The notes under the pieces are model-generated. The model saw only the letters and a program-made list of their open reading frames with translations. It did not search any database and was not told the DNA's origin. From assembly GCF_009834545.1 (NCBI RefSeq), contig NZ_CP019427.1:3664001-3728000 (forward strand): DNA of 64,000 bases. Reading direction: 5' to 3'. This DNA is from Pseudomonas sp. S04. Lineage in GTDB: Bacteria; Pseudomonadota; Gammaproteobacteria; Pseudomonadales; Pseudomonadaceae. The translations under genes and the position numbers were made by a program. Below, piece by piece: positions 36,190 through 45,662 of this stretch (the stretch's first letter is position 1; the number at the start of each line of letters is the position of its first letter).

Positions 36190-37233
36190 CTAGTGGGTGA
36201 CCACGGATTGGTGCAGGCTGATGATGTCCGACAACAACGCGTATGCAGTTTCCATGCGCCCGGCGCCCGGCCCCGAGACCGTCACTGCGCCGAGCAATGG
36301 GCTGGTGAACGACACGGCGTTAGTGGCGCCGCTGATCGCGGCCAATGGGTGGTCGTTGCGCAACAAGCGCGGTTCGACCCGGGCACTGACCGAGCCGTCG
36401 GCCTGACGCGTGGCGGCGCCAATCAGCTTCCAGCGCGCACCCTCCTGGCGAGCCTTGGCGATATCGTCCAGGGTCAGGGCGCTGATGCCCTGGCAACTGA
36501 CATCGCTGACCTGCAGCTTGGCGTCCAGCAGTTCATTGGCCAGGATCACCACCTTGAGGCGCACGTCGTAACCTTCGACATCCGCGCTCGGGTCGGCTTC
36601 GGCGTAACCCAGTTCCTGCGCCTGGCGCACCGCCTCGGCAAACCCCAAGCCGCCTTCCATGCAGGTCAGGACGAAGTTGGAAGTACCGTTGAGAATGCCC
36701 TCGAAGCCGTTGATTGCACTGCCGGCCAGGGTCTGTTTGGCCAGGCGGATCACCGGTGTGCCGCTCATCACCGAACCTTCGTATTCAAACGCCACCTTGT
36801 TGCGCAGGGCCAGGGCCTTGAGCTCGGCACCGTGCAGGGCAATCGGCCCCTTGTTGGTGGTCACCACATGCTTGCCCGCCTCCAGGGCCCAACGGCAGAA
36901 CGAGGTAGCAGGCTCGCCATCCACTGGATTGGTGAAGGTCGCCTCGGCAATGATGTCTGCCCCCGAATCCTTGATCACCGCCTCATTCAACGCCTCGACC
37001 GTGCCACCAGGCAACTGGGCCAAAGCCCCCTTGGCCGCCGGCAACCGGGCCAGCACTCCAGCGTCCAGGCCTTCACGGCCAATCAGCGAACCCAGGAACA
37101 AGTCAGTCACCCCGACAATCTTGAGGCTGAAACCCAACTCGGTTTTCCAGCCTTCATTACGCTCGGCAATCAGTTGGGCCAACGCCCGGTTGACACCACC
37201 GAAGCCGACCAGCGCCAGTTTGTATTCAGTCAT
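36190..37233 (-). CDS. Homoserine dehydrogenase-family protein without ACT domain
   Basis: The 347-residue protein shows the NAD(P)-binding loop [16 protein letters not shown], the [10 protein letters not shown] region, and the catalytic/homoserine part [47 protein letters not shown]. The Lys in [11 protein letters not shown] is in the catalytic position of the family. It lacks the C-terminal ACT domain of biosynthetic Hom, so it should not be inhibited by threonine. Operon with the aldehyde dehydrogenase supports a catabolic direction. Upstream lies a REP array of about 400 bases. Confidence 0.9.
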   Translation of the reverse strand: MTEYKLALVGFGGVNRALAQLIAERNEGWKTELGFSLKIVGVTDLFLGSLIGREGLDAGVLARLPAAKGALAQLPGGTVEALNEAVIKDSGADIIAEATFTNPVDGEPATSFCRWALEAGKHVVTTNKGPIALHGAELKALALRNKVAFEYEGSVMSGTPVIRLAKQTLAGSAINGFEGILNGTSNFVLTCMEGGLGFAEAVRQAQELGYAEADPSADVEGYDVRLKVVILANELLDAKLQVSDVSCQGISALTLDDIAKARQEGARWKLIGAATRQADGSVSARVEPRLLRNDHPLAAISGATNAVSFTSPLLGAVTVSGPGAGRMETAYALLSDIISLHQSVVTH

Positions 37234-37427
37234 TTTGTTATTGCCCTTGATCCGGAAGATGGGTTGTTGGGCACTAGATTAGGCGGCGGGACTGGGCAGT
37301 GAAATAGGCCAATTTGCTCTATTTCCTGAGCGTTTTGCCCAGGGTTTGCGCAATTTCACACGCCGTTGCGGGGGGCTCCCAGAGTGTGGTTTTGGGTGTT
37401 CGCAGATTTTGTGTACTGCCACTTATT

Positions 37428-37830
37428 TTGTGGGAGCGAGCCTGCCCGCGATGGCGGTGGGTCAGGCAGTATCGAGGTTGGATGGGCCGGCCCCATCGCG
37501 GGCAAGCCGCAAGCGGGCGCCCGCTCCCACAATGATTTTGGCTGTTCACAGATTCTGTATACACCACATCAAACCTGTGGGAGCGGGCTTGCCCGCGATG
37601 GCGGTGGGTCAGGCAGTATCGCGGTTGGATGGGCCGGCCCCATCGCGGGCAAGCCGCAAGCGGGCGCCCGCTCCCACAATGATTTTGGCTGTTCACAGAT
37701 TCTGTATACACCACATCAAACCTGTGGGAGCGGGCTTGCCCGCGATGGCGGTGGGTCAGGCAGTATCAAGGTTGGAGGCCGGCCTCATCGCGGGCAAGCG
37801 GAGCGCCGCCCGGCCCGCTCCCACAATGAC
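37428..37830. repeat. Tandem REP array, 147-bp unit
   Basis: Units hold GTGGGAGCGGGCTTGCCCGC, GATGGCGGTGGGTCAGGCAG, CGGGCAAGCCGCAAGCGGGC and AATGATTTTGGCTGTTCACA, then GATTCTGTATACACCACATC. AATGATTTTG recurs at 37531 and 37678, a 147-bp step. The two full copies are nearly identical, and the outer copies are less alike. It separates the homoserine dehydrogenase gene from the Lrp gene. The rest of 37234-37869 holds no gene. Confidence 0.9.
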
Positions 37831-37869
37831 TCCAGGGGTTCGCAGAGTTTGCATACCCCCCGACTCGCC

Positions 37870-38307
37870 CTAGACCACCGACGACAACACAAACGAGGTC
37901 ACGGTGTTTTCCACCCCAGGCAGTGCCGAAATCTGCTTCCAGACCTTGTGCACCCGCTCAGGACTGGCGGCGCCGACGCGGAGCATCAGGTCGAACTCAC
38001 CGCTCATCACATCGCACTGGATGACTTCCGGGATCGCTCGCAGCGCCTGCAGCACCTCGGCCCCGCGCATGCGGTCGTAGCGGTAGACAAAGATCACCGC
38101 ATTGATGTGCGAAGCGCCGGAATGCCCCTCCCCCGTGCGCACCGTATACCCCTGGATCGCACCGTCGCGCTCGAGTCGTTCGATGCGCTGGCGCACGGCA
38201 TTGCGCGACAGGTTGACCTTGGCCGCCAGCTCCGCATGGGCGGCCCGGGCATTGAGCCGCAGCTCGGCGATGATGCGCTCATCGAGGGGATCGAGAATAC
38301 GTTTCAC
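37870..38307 (-). CDS. Lrp/AsnC family regulator
   Basis: The favoured start is GTG at 38307, which overlaps the threonine-synthase-like stop (GTGA) and is preceded by GGGAGG; a TTG at 38319 is an alternative. The 145 residues have an AsnC HTH (LDPLDERIIAELRLNARAAHAELAAKVNLSRNAVRQRIERLE) and a C-terminal RAM ligand domain (VIQCDVMSGEFDLMLRVG). It likely senses an amino acid and controls the neighbouring catabolic genes. Coupled translation with the threonine-synthase-like enzyme ties the two together. Confidence 0.9.
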   Translation of the reverse strand: MKRILDPLDERIIAELRLNARAAHAELAAKVNLSRNAVRQRIERLERDGAIQGYTVRTGEGHSGASHINAVIFVYRYDRMRGAEVLQALRAIPEVIQCDVMSGEFDLMLRVGAASPERVHKVWKQISALPGVENTVTSFVLSSVV

Positions 38308-39695
38308 CGGGCCTCCCAAGGCAGCGCGCCCAGGCGCTGGCGAAGTGTTTGCAGATCATCCGCCTCGATCCGAGACGCCCCGCCGCCCTGCTCCACCACC
38401 GGGGCAGGCATCATGGGCAGGACGATCCCCAGCTCGGCGAGCAACTGCGCCGACTTGCCGGGAGCGATCTCGCCCAGGGTCACCATCGGCGCCACCAGGC
38501 TGCGGCGATAGAGCCGGGCCGCGAGCACCCCGGTCGCCGTGTGGGGGTCGATGACGTAGCCGGTGTCGCGGTACAGCGCGCTGATTTCCTGCACCGTCTC
38601 GGCATCGCTGACCGCGTAGGAGTCAATGATCATCCGCGCCTGTAACCAGCATTCGTTGGCCATGCGCATCTCGCCAGTGGCCTCGAACCCGGCCATCAGC
38701 GCACTCACCGCCTGGCCATCTTGCCCATACAGCGCCCAGAGCAAACGTTCGAGGTTGGAGAAAATCGACAGGTCCATGGCCGGTGACAGGGTCTGGTTGG
38801 CGTGCGACCGGCAGTAGTAATTCTTCAGGAACAGCTGGTGCAGCGCGTCATTCTGGTTGGTCGCGACAATGATCTGGGTAATCGGCAGCCCCATCTTCTG
38901 TGCAATGTACCCGGCATACACCTGGGCAAAACTCGCCGCCGGCACGCTGACGCCGATGGGCCGCTGACCGCCACCCAGTTGCAACACCCCGTGGAAATAG
39001 AACACCAGTTGCGCCAGCACACTGACCCAGTTGCTGGAGTTGAAGCTGACCGCCTGCAAGTCGGCGCACGGCCACTGCTGGAATAGCTGACTGACCAGGG
39101 TCTGGCACTGATCGAAGCTGCCGTTGACCGCGAACCTGTGGACCCTGGGCCGGTTCACCGCCTGCAACTGCTGCCACTGCTGCGGCGCCACGCCAGTCTG
39201 CGGGTAAAGCAGCACCACTTCGGCTTGCGCGCAATGCTTGAATGCCTCGATGGCCGCCAGCCCGGTGTCGCCATTGGTGGCCCCCAGCACCACCGCCCGG
39301 CGCTGGCGTTTGCGCAAGAAGTGTTGCACCAGTTGCGCCTGCAGTTGCGCGGCAAAGTCCTTGGAGGAACCCGTGGGCCCGTGGAACAGCTCCAGCACCC
39401 ACTCGTTGCGGTCGACCTGGTGCAGGGGCGCTATCGCACGATGGCTGAAACCGCGGCAGGCGGCCTTGAGCAATGGGCGTAAATCCGCTTCGGCAATCGC
39501 CTCACCGATAAACGGCTGCAACACCCGCCAGGCCAGTTCGTCATAGGCCAGGGTCGACCAGTTGGCGATATCCTGCGGGCTGAAGTGCGGAAGGTCGACG
39601 GGGACGAATAGCCCCCCATCGTCGGCCAGTCCGGATAACACGACCTTTTCAAAGTCAGCCTCTACGGCCGAACTGCGGGTACTGACATAACGCAT
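38304..39695 (-). CDS. Divergent threonine-synthase-like PLP enzyme
   Basis: The ATG at 39695 gives 463 residues and begins MRYVSTRSSAVEADFEKVVLSGLADDGGLFVP, as in gammaproteobacterial ThrC. The PLP Lys is Lys112. In ThrC the loop reads HGPTLAFKDFA; here it reads HGPTGSSKDFAAQ. The glycine loop GATNGDTGLAAIEAF and SVPAASFAQVYAGY also depart from the ThrC forms GATSGDTGSAA and SVPTGNFGDIFAGY. The fold and cofactor are clear, but substrate-facing segments differ, so the reaction may not be threonine synthesis from phosphohomoserine. The genome should have its own thrC elsewhere. It is coupled to the Lrp gene. Confidence 0.85.
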   Translation of the reverse strand: MRYVSTRSSAVEADFEKVVLSGLADDGGLFVPVDLPHFSPQDIANWSTLAYDELAWRVLQPFIGEAIAEADLRPLLKAACRGFSHRAIAPLHQVDRNEWVLELFHGPTGSSKDFAAQLQAQLVQHFLRKRQRRAVVLGATNGDTGLAAIEAFKHCAQAEVVLLYPQTGVAPQQWQQLQAVNRPRVHRFAVNGSFDQCQTLVSQLFQQWPCADLQAVSFNSSNWVSVLAQLVFYFHGVLQLGGGQRPIGVSVPAASFAQVYAGYIAQKMGLPITQIIVATNQNDALHQLFLKNYYCRSHANQTLSPAMDLSIFSNLERLLWALYGQDGQAVSALMAGFEATGEMRMANECWLQARMIIDSYAVSDAETVQEISALYRDTGYVIDPHTATGVLAARLYRRSLVAPMVTLGEIAPGKSAQLLAELGIVLPMMPAPVVEQGGGASRIEADDLQTLRQRLGALPWEAR

Positions 39696-39711
39696 GGTTG
39701 GCTCCGGCCAT

Positions 39712-40602
39712 TCATTTGTGACGATGTGCCTGCTCCACCAGCCAGGTGGCAAACATGATCGCGTCGGGGTGTTCGTCGGTGCCGGCACCGCGCACCAGGT
39801 AAAACGACTCGCTGGCTTCGATGCGCTGGGCGAAGGGTTCCACCAGGCGCCCGTCCTCGAGCATCTCGAGCACCATCGAGGAGCGGGCCAGGGCAATGCC
39901 CTGCCCCAGCTCGGCCATGCGCAAGGTCGAGATCAGGGTGTCGAACTGCATGCCGGTCGAGGAATCGACGCTGTCGGCGCCAACCATCTTCAACCAGTAG
40001 CCCCACCCTTCTTCGTAGCCCAGCACGTGCAGCAGCGGATGCTGGGCCACGTCGGCCGGGACCTTGAGCGGCGAGCGCGCCATCAGCGCTGGCGAGCAGA
40101 CCGGGAACAGGCTGTCCCAGGTCAGGCGCTGCGCCACCAGGCCGGGCCAATGGCCGTGACCCCAGCGAATCTCCATGTCGTCCTCGCCGTCCAGTTCCTT
40201 GACCCAGATATTGCTGATGTAGCGGATGTCGACATGCGGATGGGCCTGGCGGAACCCCACCAGCCTGGGCGCCAGCCAGTGCACGAAAAACGACAGGCTG
40301 CCGCGCACCTTGATCGGCCGGCGCTTGTGCTGGCCGAAAATTTCGTTGGTGCCCACCGCCAGCCGGGTGATCGCGTCCTGCACCACGGGCAGGTAGGCCT
40401 GCCCTTCCTCGGTCAACCCCAGGCCACGAGGCAAGCGCTTGAACAGCGCCACCCCCAGATGGCTTTCGAGCTGGCGGATCTGCTGGCTGACGGCGCCCTG
40501 GGTGAGGAACAACTCGTCGGCGGCGTGGGTGAAGTTCAGGCAGCGGGCTGACACCTCGAAGGCCCGCAACCAGTTCAACGGGGGTAAGGTTTTTTGCTTC
40601 AT
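39712..40602 (-). CDS. LysR family regulator (GcvA-like)
   Basis: The 296-residue protein starts MKQKTLPPLNWLRAFEVSARCLNFTHAADELFLTQGAVSQQIRQLE, the DNA-binding region of GcvA-type LysR proteins. The effector domain follows. It is co-directional, 16 bases upstream of the threonine-synthase-like gene, and downstream of the permease gene. It is likely a local activator of the amino acid catabolic block. The effector is unknown. Confidence 0.9.
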   Translation of the reverse strand: MKQKTLPPLNWLRAFEVSARCLNFTHAADELFLTQGAVSQQIRQLESHLGVALFKRLPRGLGLTEEGQAYLPVVQDAITRLAVGTNEIFGQHKRRPIKVRGSLSFFVHWLAPRLVGFRQAHPHVDIRYISNIWVKELDGEDDMEIRWGHGHWPGLVAQRLTWDSLFPVCSPALMARSPLKVPADVAQHPLLHVLGYEEGWGYWLKMVGADSVDSSTGMQFDTLISTLRMAELGQGIALARSSMVLEMLEDGRLVEPFAQRIEASESFYLVRGAGTDEHPDAIMFATWLVEQAHRHK

Positions 40603-40661
40603 GGCCTGGACCTCTGTGACACCCCCGCACCGAGCGAACCTGCCCAGCCCGCCGACGGTTG

Positions 40662-42092
40662 CTAGAACGCATCGGACGGTTGTGCCAAGGGGGCAAGCGC
40701 CAAGCGGCGCTCACGGCTTTTGCGGGTAATGTAATACACGAAGTAGCACCAGGCGATGAAGGGCAAGCCGAAGTACAGGGCCACGCGCTGCTCAGGGTCG
40801 AAGGCGATCCCGATGCAGGCCAGGCTGCAGCAGACCAACGCCCCCAAAGGCACCCACGGATAACCGCGGACCCGGAACTTGAGGTCGTGGATATCGCCGC
40901 CGTTGGCCACGTAGTGTCGGCGAAAGGCGATCTGGCTCGCGGCGATGCTCATCCAGACCACCACCACGGCCAGCCCGGAGATCGATACCAGTGCCAGGTA
41001 GATGGTGTCGGCGGCAAACACACTGCTGAGCAGCGAGGCGGCGCCCCCGGCCATGCTCACGATGATCGCGTTGAGCGGCGTGCCCATGCGGGTCAGGGCC
41101 GAGAATTGCTTGGGCAGGTGTCCCTGGTCGCTGAGGGTCCAGAGCATCCGCGAGGCGGCGTACAACCCGGAGTTGGCTGCCGACAGCAAGGCCGTGATGA
41201 TCACGAAGTTCATGATGTCGGCGGAGTACGGAATGCCGATGTAGGTGAACACCGTGACAAACGGGCTCTCCACCAGCCCGGCCTGCTCACGGGGCAACAG
41301 GGTCGCGAGGACAAAGATGGTGCCGACAAAAAAGATCGCCAGGCGCAGCACTGTGGTGCGGATGGCCCGCGGTACATTGCGTTGCGGGTCCTTGGTTTCA
41401 CCGGCGGCGATGCCGATCAACTCGGTGCCGGAGAAGGCAAAGGCCACCGCCAGCAAGGTCATGGCAATCGGCATGAAGCCGGTGGGGAACAAGCCTTCAC
41501 GGGTGAAGTTGCCCAGGCCGATGCTGTGCACCTGGTCGATGTTCAACAGGCCGAGAATCGCCCCGCCGCCAATCACCAGGAACACCACCACCGTTATCAC
41601 CTTGATCAGCGATAACCAGAATTCGGTTTCGGCAAACAGGCGCACCGAAATCACGTTAGTCAGGAACACCACCCCGGCAAACAGGGCGCTCCAGATCCAC
41701 ACCGGAGTGTCCGGGAACCAGCGCGTCATGAGGATGCCGGCGGCGGTGAACTCCGAACCGATGGCCACGGTCCAGGTCAGCCAGTAGAGCCAGGCCACCG
41801 TGTAGCCGGTGCCCGGGCCGAGAAAGCGCGTGGCGTAGGTGCTGAAGGAGCCGGTTTCCGGCATCTGCACCGCCAGTTCGCCGAGGCACATCATGACCAT
41901 GTAGACCATCAGCGCGCCAATGATGTACGCAATCACCGCGCCCAGCGGGCCGGCCTGGTTGACGGTGTAGCCAGAGGTGAGGAACAGTCCGGTGCCAATC
42001 ACGCCGCCCAATGCCAGCATGACGATGTGGCGGGTCTGCATTTCCTGTTTGAAACCGGAACGCGGGTCGAGTTGTTGTTCTTTTATGGACAT
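40662..42092 (-). CDS. APC-family amino acid permease, MmuP-like
   Basis: The ATG at 42092 gives 476 residues with 12 membrane segments. It shares extended blocks with the E. coli S-methylmethionine permease Mmu[53 protein letters not shown] and [18 protein letters not shown] permeases of this branch carry S-methylmethionine or neutral amino acids with protons. Its place between a Met/Cys-metabolism PLP enzyme and a threonine-synthase-like enzyme fits import of homoserine, S-methylmethionine or a related amino acid. Confidence 0.88.
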   Translation of the reverse strand: MSIKEQQLDPRSGFKQEMQTRHIVMLALGGVIGTGLFLTSGYTVNQAGPLGAVIAYIIGALMVYMVMMCLGELAVQMPETGSFSTYATRFLGPGTGYTVAWLYWLTWTVAIGSEFTAAGILMTRWFPDTPVWIWSALFAGVVFLTNVISVRLFAETEFWLSLIKVITVVVFLVIGGGAILGLLNIDQVHSIGLGNFTREGLFPTGFMPIAMTLLAVAFAFSGTELIGIAAGETKDPQRNVPRAIRTTVLRLAIFFVGTIFVLATLLPREQAGLVESPFVTVFTYIGIPYSADIMNFVIITALLSAANSGLYAASRMLWTLSDQGHLPKQFSALTRMGTPLNAIIVSMAGGAASLLSSVFAADTIYLALVSISGLAVVVVWMSIAASQIAFRRHYVANGGDIHDLKFRVRGYPWVPLGALVCCSLACIGIAFDPEQRVALYFGLPFIAWCYFVYYITRKSRERRLALAPLAQPSDAF

Positions 42093-42192
42093 GGTTGTTC
42101 TCATGAAAGGGGTTAGGGCACGCACTGGCGCCTGCGCTCGGTTGCCCGGCAGAGGCGCACCCAGGTTTTATTGTTATGGCTCTTCATGAAGT

Positions 42193-42217
42193 CCCCACGG
42201 ACGGTCTCGCCGTGGGG
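42193..42217 (-). terminator. Stem-loop between PLP-lyase gene and permease gene
   Basis: CCCCACGG pairs with CCGTGGGG around a 9-base loop. No T run follows, so readthrough into the permease gene is likely. Confidence 0.4.
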
Positions 42218-42235
42218 CTGGTGATCCCTCACTCG

Positions 42236-43513
42236 TCAGCCTGCGACCTCGGCGCTCGACGGATTGCAGGTAACACGCGCCATCGACGCGCTTTGCTCCT
42301 CGCGAGTGCGCCGGACATGGGCAAACGCCTGCTGCAGATCCGCCAGCAGGTCATCGGTGTCTTCGATGCCGACCGAGACCCGCACCAACCCTTCGCTGAT
42401 CCCCAGGGCGAGACGCTCCTGCAGGGTGTTCTCGACGTGGCTGGTGGTGCGGGCCGGGCCGTAGATGGTTTCCACCGCCCCCAGGTTGCCCGCGCAATGG
42501 GCATACCGCAGGCGTGGCAGCAGCACCTTGACCGTGTCCATGCCCCCCACCAGCACGAAGCTGACGATGGCGCCAAAACCGCGCATCTGCGCAGCCGCGA
42601 CACTGTGGTTCGGGTGGCTGGGTAACCCGGGGTAGTTGACCGATTCCACCAGCGCTTCGCTGCACAGGTAGTCCGCCAGGACGCGGGCGCTGTGCTGCTG
42701 TTGGCGCATGCGCAGCACCAGGGTCTTGATGCCACGGATGATCAGGTAGGCCGAGAATGGGTCGAGGGACGCACCGTTGATTTCCCGGTAATGCCGGACC
42801 TGCGCCATCAGGGTTTCACTGCCGCACACCAGGCCGCCAAGCACGTCGCCATGGCCGCTGAGAAACTTGGTCGCGCTGTGGATCACCACATCCACGCCCA
42901 GCGCCAGGGGGTTCTGGTTCAGGGGGGTGGCGAAGGTATTGTCGGCCACCACCAGCGCACCGACACGCTTGGCCGCGGCGACCAGGCGCTGGATGTCGAG
43001 GATTTTCAGGGTCGGGTTGGTCGGTGTTTCCAGGTACAGCACACGACAGCCCTTGGCGATTTGCGCTTCGATCTCGGCGTGATCGAAGGTTTCGCACAAG
43101 GTCACTTGAACGCCCATGCGCGGCAGGAATTCTTCGAAGATTTTGTTGGTGCCGCCGTAGCTGTCCTTGGTCGACACCACCCGGTCACCGTTGGCCAGGA
43201 AGGTGTAGAGCACACTGCTGATGGCCGCCATGCCGCTGCTGAACGCCACCGCGGACTCGGCCTGTTCCAGCTGGCGGATCTTCGCTTCGAGGGTCTCCAC
43301 CGTCGGGTTGCTCATGCGGCTGTAGATGAAGCCTGGGGCCTTGCCCAACGCCACGTCGTACCAGACGTCGATGTCGTCGTAGGCATAGGCGGCACTGGCA
43401 ACGATCGGCGTTTGCGTGGCGTTGTAGGGATGCCCGCCCTGCTCCCCGCCCCAGACCGCACGGGTCCCCGCGCCGGCCTGGGTGAGTCCTGCGCTGTCAG
43501 GTTTTTTATTCAT
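42236..43513 (-). CDS. Cys/Met-metabolism PLP enzyme (cystathionine gamma-synthase / gamma-lyase family)
   Basis: The ATG at 43513 gives 425 residues. Fold-type I signatures are clear: YSRMSNPTVETLEAKIRQLEQAESAVAFSSGMAAI, YLETPTNPTLKILD, and the PLP Lys216 in VIHSATKFLSGHGDVLGG. The family includes cystathionine gamma-synthase, gamma-lyases, methionine gamma-lyase and O-acylhomoserine sulfhydrylases, which sequence reading cannot separate. The block context suggests gamma-elimination or replacement on a homoserine or sulfur amino acid derivative. The gene is followed by the permease. Confidence 0.88.
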   Translation of the reverse strand: MNKKPDSAGLTQAGAGTRAVWGGEQGGHPYNATQTPIVASAAYAYDDIDVWYDVALGKAPGFIYSRMSNPTVETLEAKIRQLEQAESAVAFSSGMAAISSVLYTFLANGDRVVSTKDSYGGTNKIFEEFLPRMGVQVTLCETFDHAEIEAQIAKGCRVLYLETPTNPTLKILDIQRLVAAAKRVGALVVADNTFATPLNQNPLALGVDVVIHSATKFLSGHGDVLGGLVCGSETLMAQVRHYREINGASLDPFSAYLIIRGIKTLVLRMRQQQHSARVLADYLCSEALVESVNYPGLPSHPNHSVAAAQMRGFGAIVSFVLVGGMDTVKVLLPRLRYAHCAGNLGAVETIYGPARTTSHVENTLQERLALGISEGLVRVSVGIEDTDDLLADLQQAFAHVRRTREEQSASMARVTCNPSSAEVAG

Positions 43514-43689
43514 AGAGACTACTCGCACTAAGGATGGCGAGCGTTCAGCCACTCACCGGGTATGGCGGCCAATATAGGGAAATACGCCGCCCCCGAGAAA
43601 CGATGGAATCGGTGGCAAAGGGGCGGTTTTTTTAATGGCTGGGGGACGGGCTGAACGGTCAGGCTCCCCCCTGCGGCGCCCCTTCAGGC

Positions 43690-45549
43690 TCACGCCTGAT
43701 CCATAGCCTCGACCACGCCGTTGTCCTCCCCCAGGAAGCCGCCGCTTTGATGCTGCCACAGCCGTGCATAAACGCCGTTCTTGTCGAGCAGTTCGGTGTG
43801 GGTACCTTCTTCGATGATGCGTCCGTCATCCATGACGATGAGCCGGTCCATGGCCGCAATCGTCGACAGTCGATGGGCGATGGCGATTACCGTCTTGCCT
43901 TGCATCATTTCATCGAGGCTTTCCTGAATAGCCACTTCGACTTCGGAGTCCAGCGCGCTGGTGGCCTCGTCCAGCAGCAGGATCGGAGCGTTCTTGAGCA
44001 TCACCCGGGCAATCGCGACGCGTTGGCGCTGGCCGCCGGACAGCTTGATGCCCCGCTCACCCACCAGGGTGTCGTAGCCGGTGTGGCCTTGTCGGTCGCT
44101 CAGTTGGTTGATGAACCCATCGGCCTGGGCATTGGCCGCGGCGCTGCGGACCTGCGCGTCGGTCGCATCGGGACGGCCATAGGCGATGTTGTCGCGAATG
44201 GAACGATGCAGCAGGGAGGTATCCTGCGTGACCATGCCGATGGAGGCACGCAGGCTGTCTTGTGTCACCTTTGCGATGTTCTGGCCGTCGATGCGAATCT
44301 CCCCGCTGTCGACGTCATAGAAACGCAGCAGCAAGTTGATCAGCGTGGACTTGCCAGCGCCAGAGCGACCCACCAGGCCGATTTTTTCACCGGGGCGGAT
44401 GCTCAGGCTCAAGCCATCGAGCACCTGGCGTTCGCCACTGTAGTTGAAGCTGACCTTATCGAAGGTGACCGCGCCACCGCTGGTCATTAGCACGCCGGCA
44501 TCTGGCGCGTCCTGCACCTTGGCGCCCTGGGTCAGCGTCGCCATGCCATCCTGCACGGTGCCGATGCTTTCGAACAGCGAGGTCATTTGCCACATGACCC
44601 AGTTCGACATGCCGTTGATACGCAATGCCATGGCAATGATTGCCGCCACGGCACCGGCGCCGATCTCGCCCTGATGCCATAACCACAGGGCATAACCCCC
44701 TGCCGCCATGATCAATGCCACCACCAATGCCTGATTGACGATATCGAACAGGCTGACCAGGCGCATCTGGCGAAAGCCGGTTTGCTTGAAATCCTCCATC
44801 GCTGCACGCGCGAAGTGCGCCTCACGATTGGAGTGGGAGAATAGTTTCACCGTCGTGATGTTGGTGTAGGCGTCCGAGATACGCCCGGTCATCATCGACC
44901 GCGCGTTGGCTTGTTCCTGCCCGACTTTCCCCAGACGAGGCACGAAGTACAGCATGGCCACGCTGAACAATACGACCCAGGCAATAAAAGGCAGCATCAG
45001 CTTCAGGGCGAAGCCGCCGGCCAGGGCGATGATCGCAATCAAGTACACGCCGATCCCGGGGGCGATCTCGATAAGGGTAAACAGCACATCGCGCACCGCT
45101 AGCGCAGTTTGCATCACCTTGGTCGTGACTCGACCGGAAAACTCATCGGAAAAAAAAGACAGGCTTTGCCGCAGCATCAGGCGATGGAAGTCCCAGCGCA
45201 GGCGCAACGGCAAGTTGATCGCCAATATCTGGTGCTGCACCATGGTGCGCAGCGCGACCAGGACGACACTGGTCACCATGACGATGCCCATGCCCCACAA
45301 CACGCGACTTTCCTGCGCCGCCGCTGCACCGCCCGCCTGCCAGGTCGAGAGCAGGTCCACGACCTGCCCGAGGAAGTAGAACAACCAGGCTTCGTAGATC
45401 GACACACCGGCACTCAGCAACGCCAGCGCCAGGATGTAACCACGAGCACCCCGCGTACAGGCCCACAAAAAGCGAGCCAGGCCGGCGGGTGGCGGTGGCA
45501 CCTCATCTGGAGGAAAGGGGTCGAGCCTTCGTTCAAACGCACCCAGCAT
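43690..45549 (-). CDS. ABC exporter, MsbA/MDR half-transporter
   Basis: The ATG at 45549, preceded by GGAG, gives 619 residues. A six-helix membrane domain spans about residues 30-320. The ATPase domain has Walker A VGRSGAGKSTLINLL, signature IKLSGGQRQRVAIARV and Walker B ILLLDEATSALDSE. Such half-transporters act as homodimers to export lipids or drugs. The cargo is unknown. It is on the same strand as the amino acid block but its functional link is unproven. Confidence 0.92.
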   Translation of the reverse strand: MLGAFERRLDPFPPDEVPPPPAGLARFLWACTRGARGYILALALLSAGVSIYEAWLFYFLGQVVDLLSTWQAGGAAAAQESRVLWGMGIVMVTSVVLVALRTMVQHQILAINLPLRLRWDFHRLMLRQSLSFFSDEFSGRVTTKVMQTALAVRDVLFTLIEIAPGIGVYLIAIIALAGGFALKLMLPFIAWVVLFSVAMLYFVPRLGKVGQEQANARSMMTGRISDAYTNITTVKLFSHSNREAHFARAAMEDFKQTGFRQMRLVSLFDIVNQALVVALIMAAGGYALWLWHQGEIGAGAVAAIIAMALRINGMSNWVMWQMTSLFESIGTVQDGMATLTQGAKVQDAPDAGVLMTSGGAVTFDKVSFNYSGERQVLDGLSLSIRPGEKIGLVGRSGAGKSTLINLLLRFYDVDSGEIRIDGQNIAKVTQDSLRASIGMVTQDTSLLHRSIRDNIAYGRPDATDAQVRSAAANAQADGFINQLSDRQGHTGYDTLVGERGIKLSGGQRQRVAIARVMLKNAPILLLDEATSALDSEVEVAIQESLDEMMQGKTVIAIAHRLSTIAAMDRLIVMDDGRIIEEGTHTELLDKNGVYARLWQHQSGGFLGEDNGVVEAMDQA

Positions 45550-45662
45550 GGTGATCTCCAAAACCATCCAGTCTAGTCCGTTCGACAAAACACGAGAAGC
45601 CTGGCGGTTTTTCGAGCGGCGGTTATGGGGTATCGTGCCGACCTCGAAACCGGCTGGTATTC

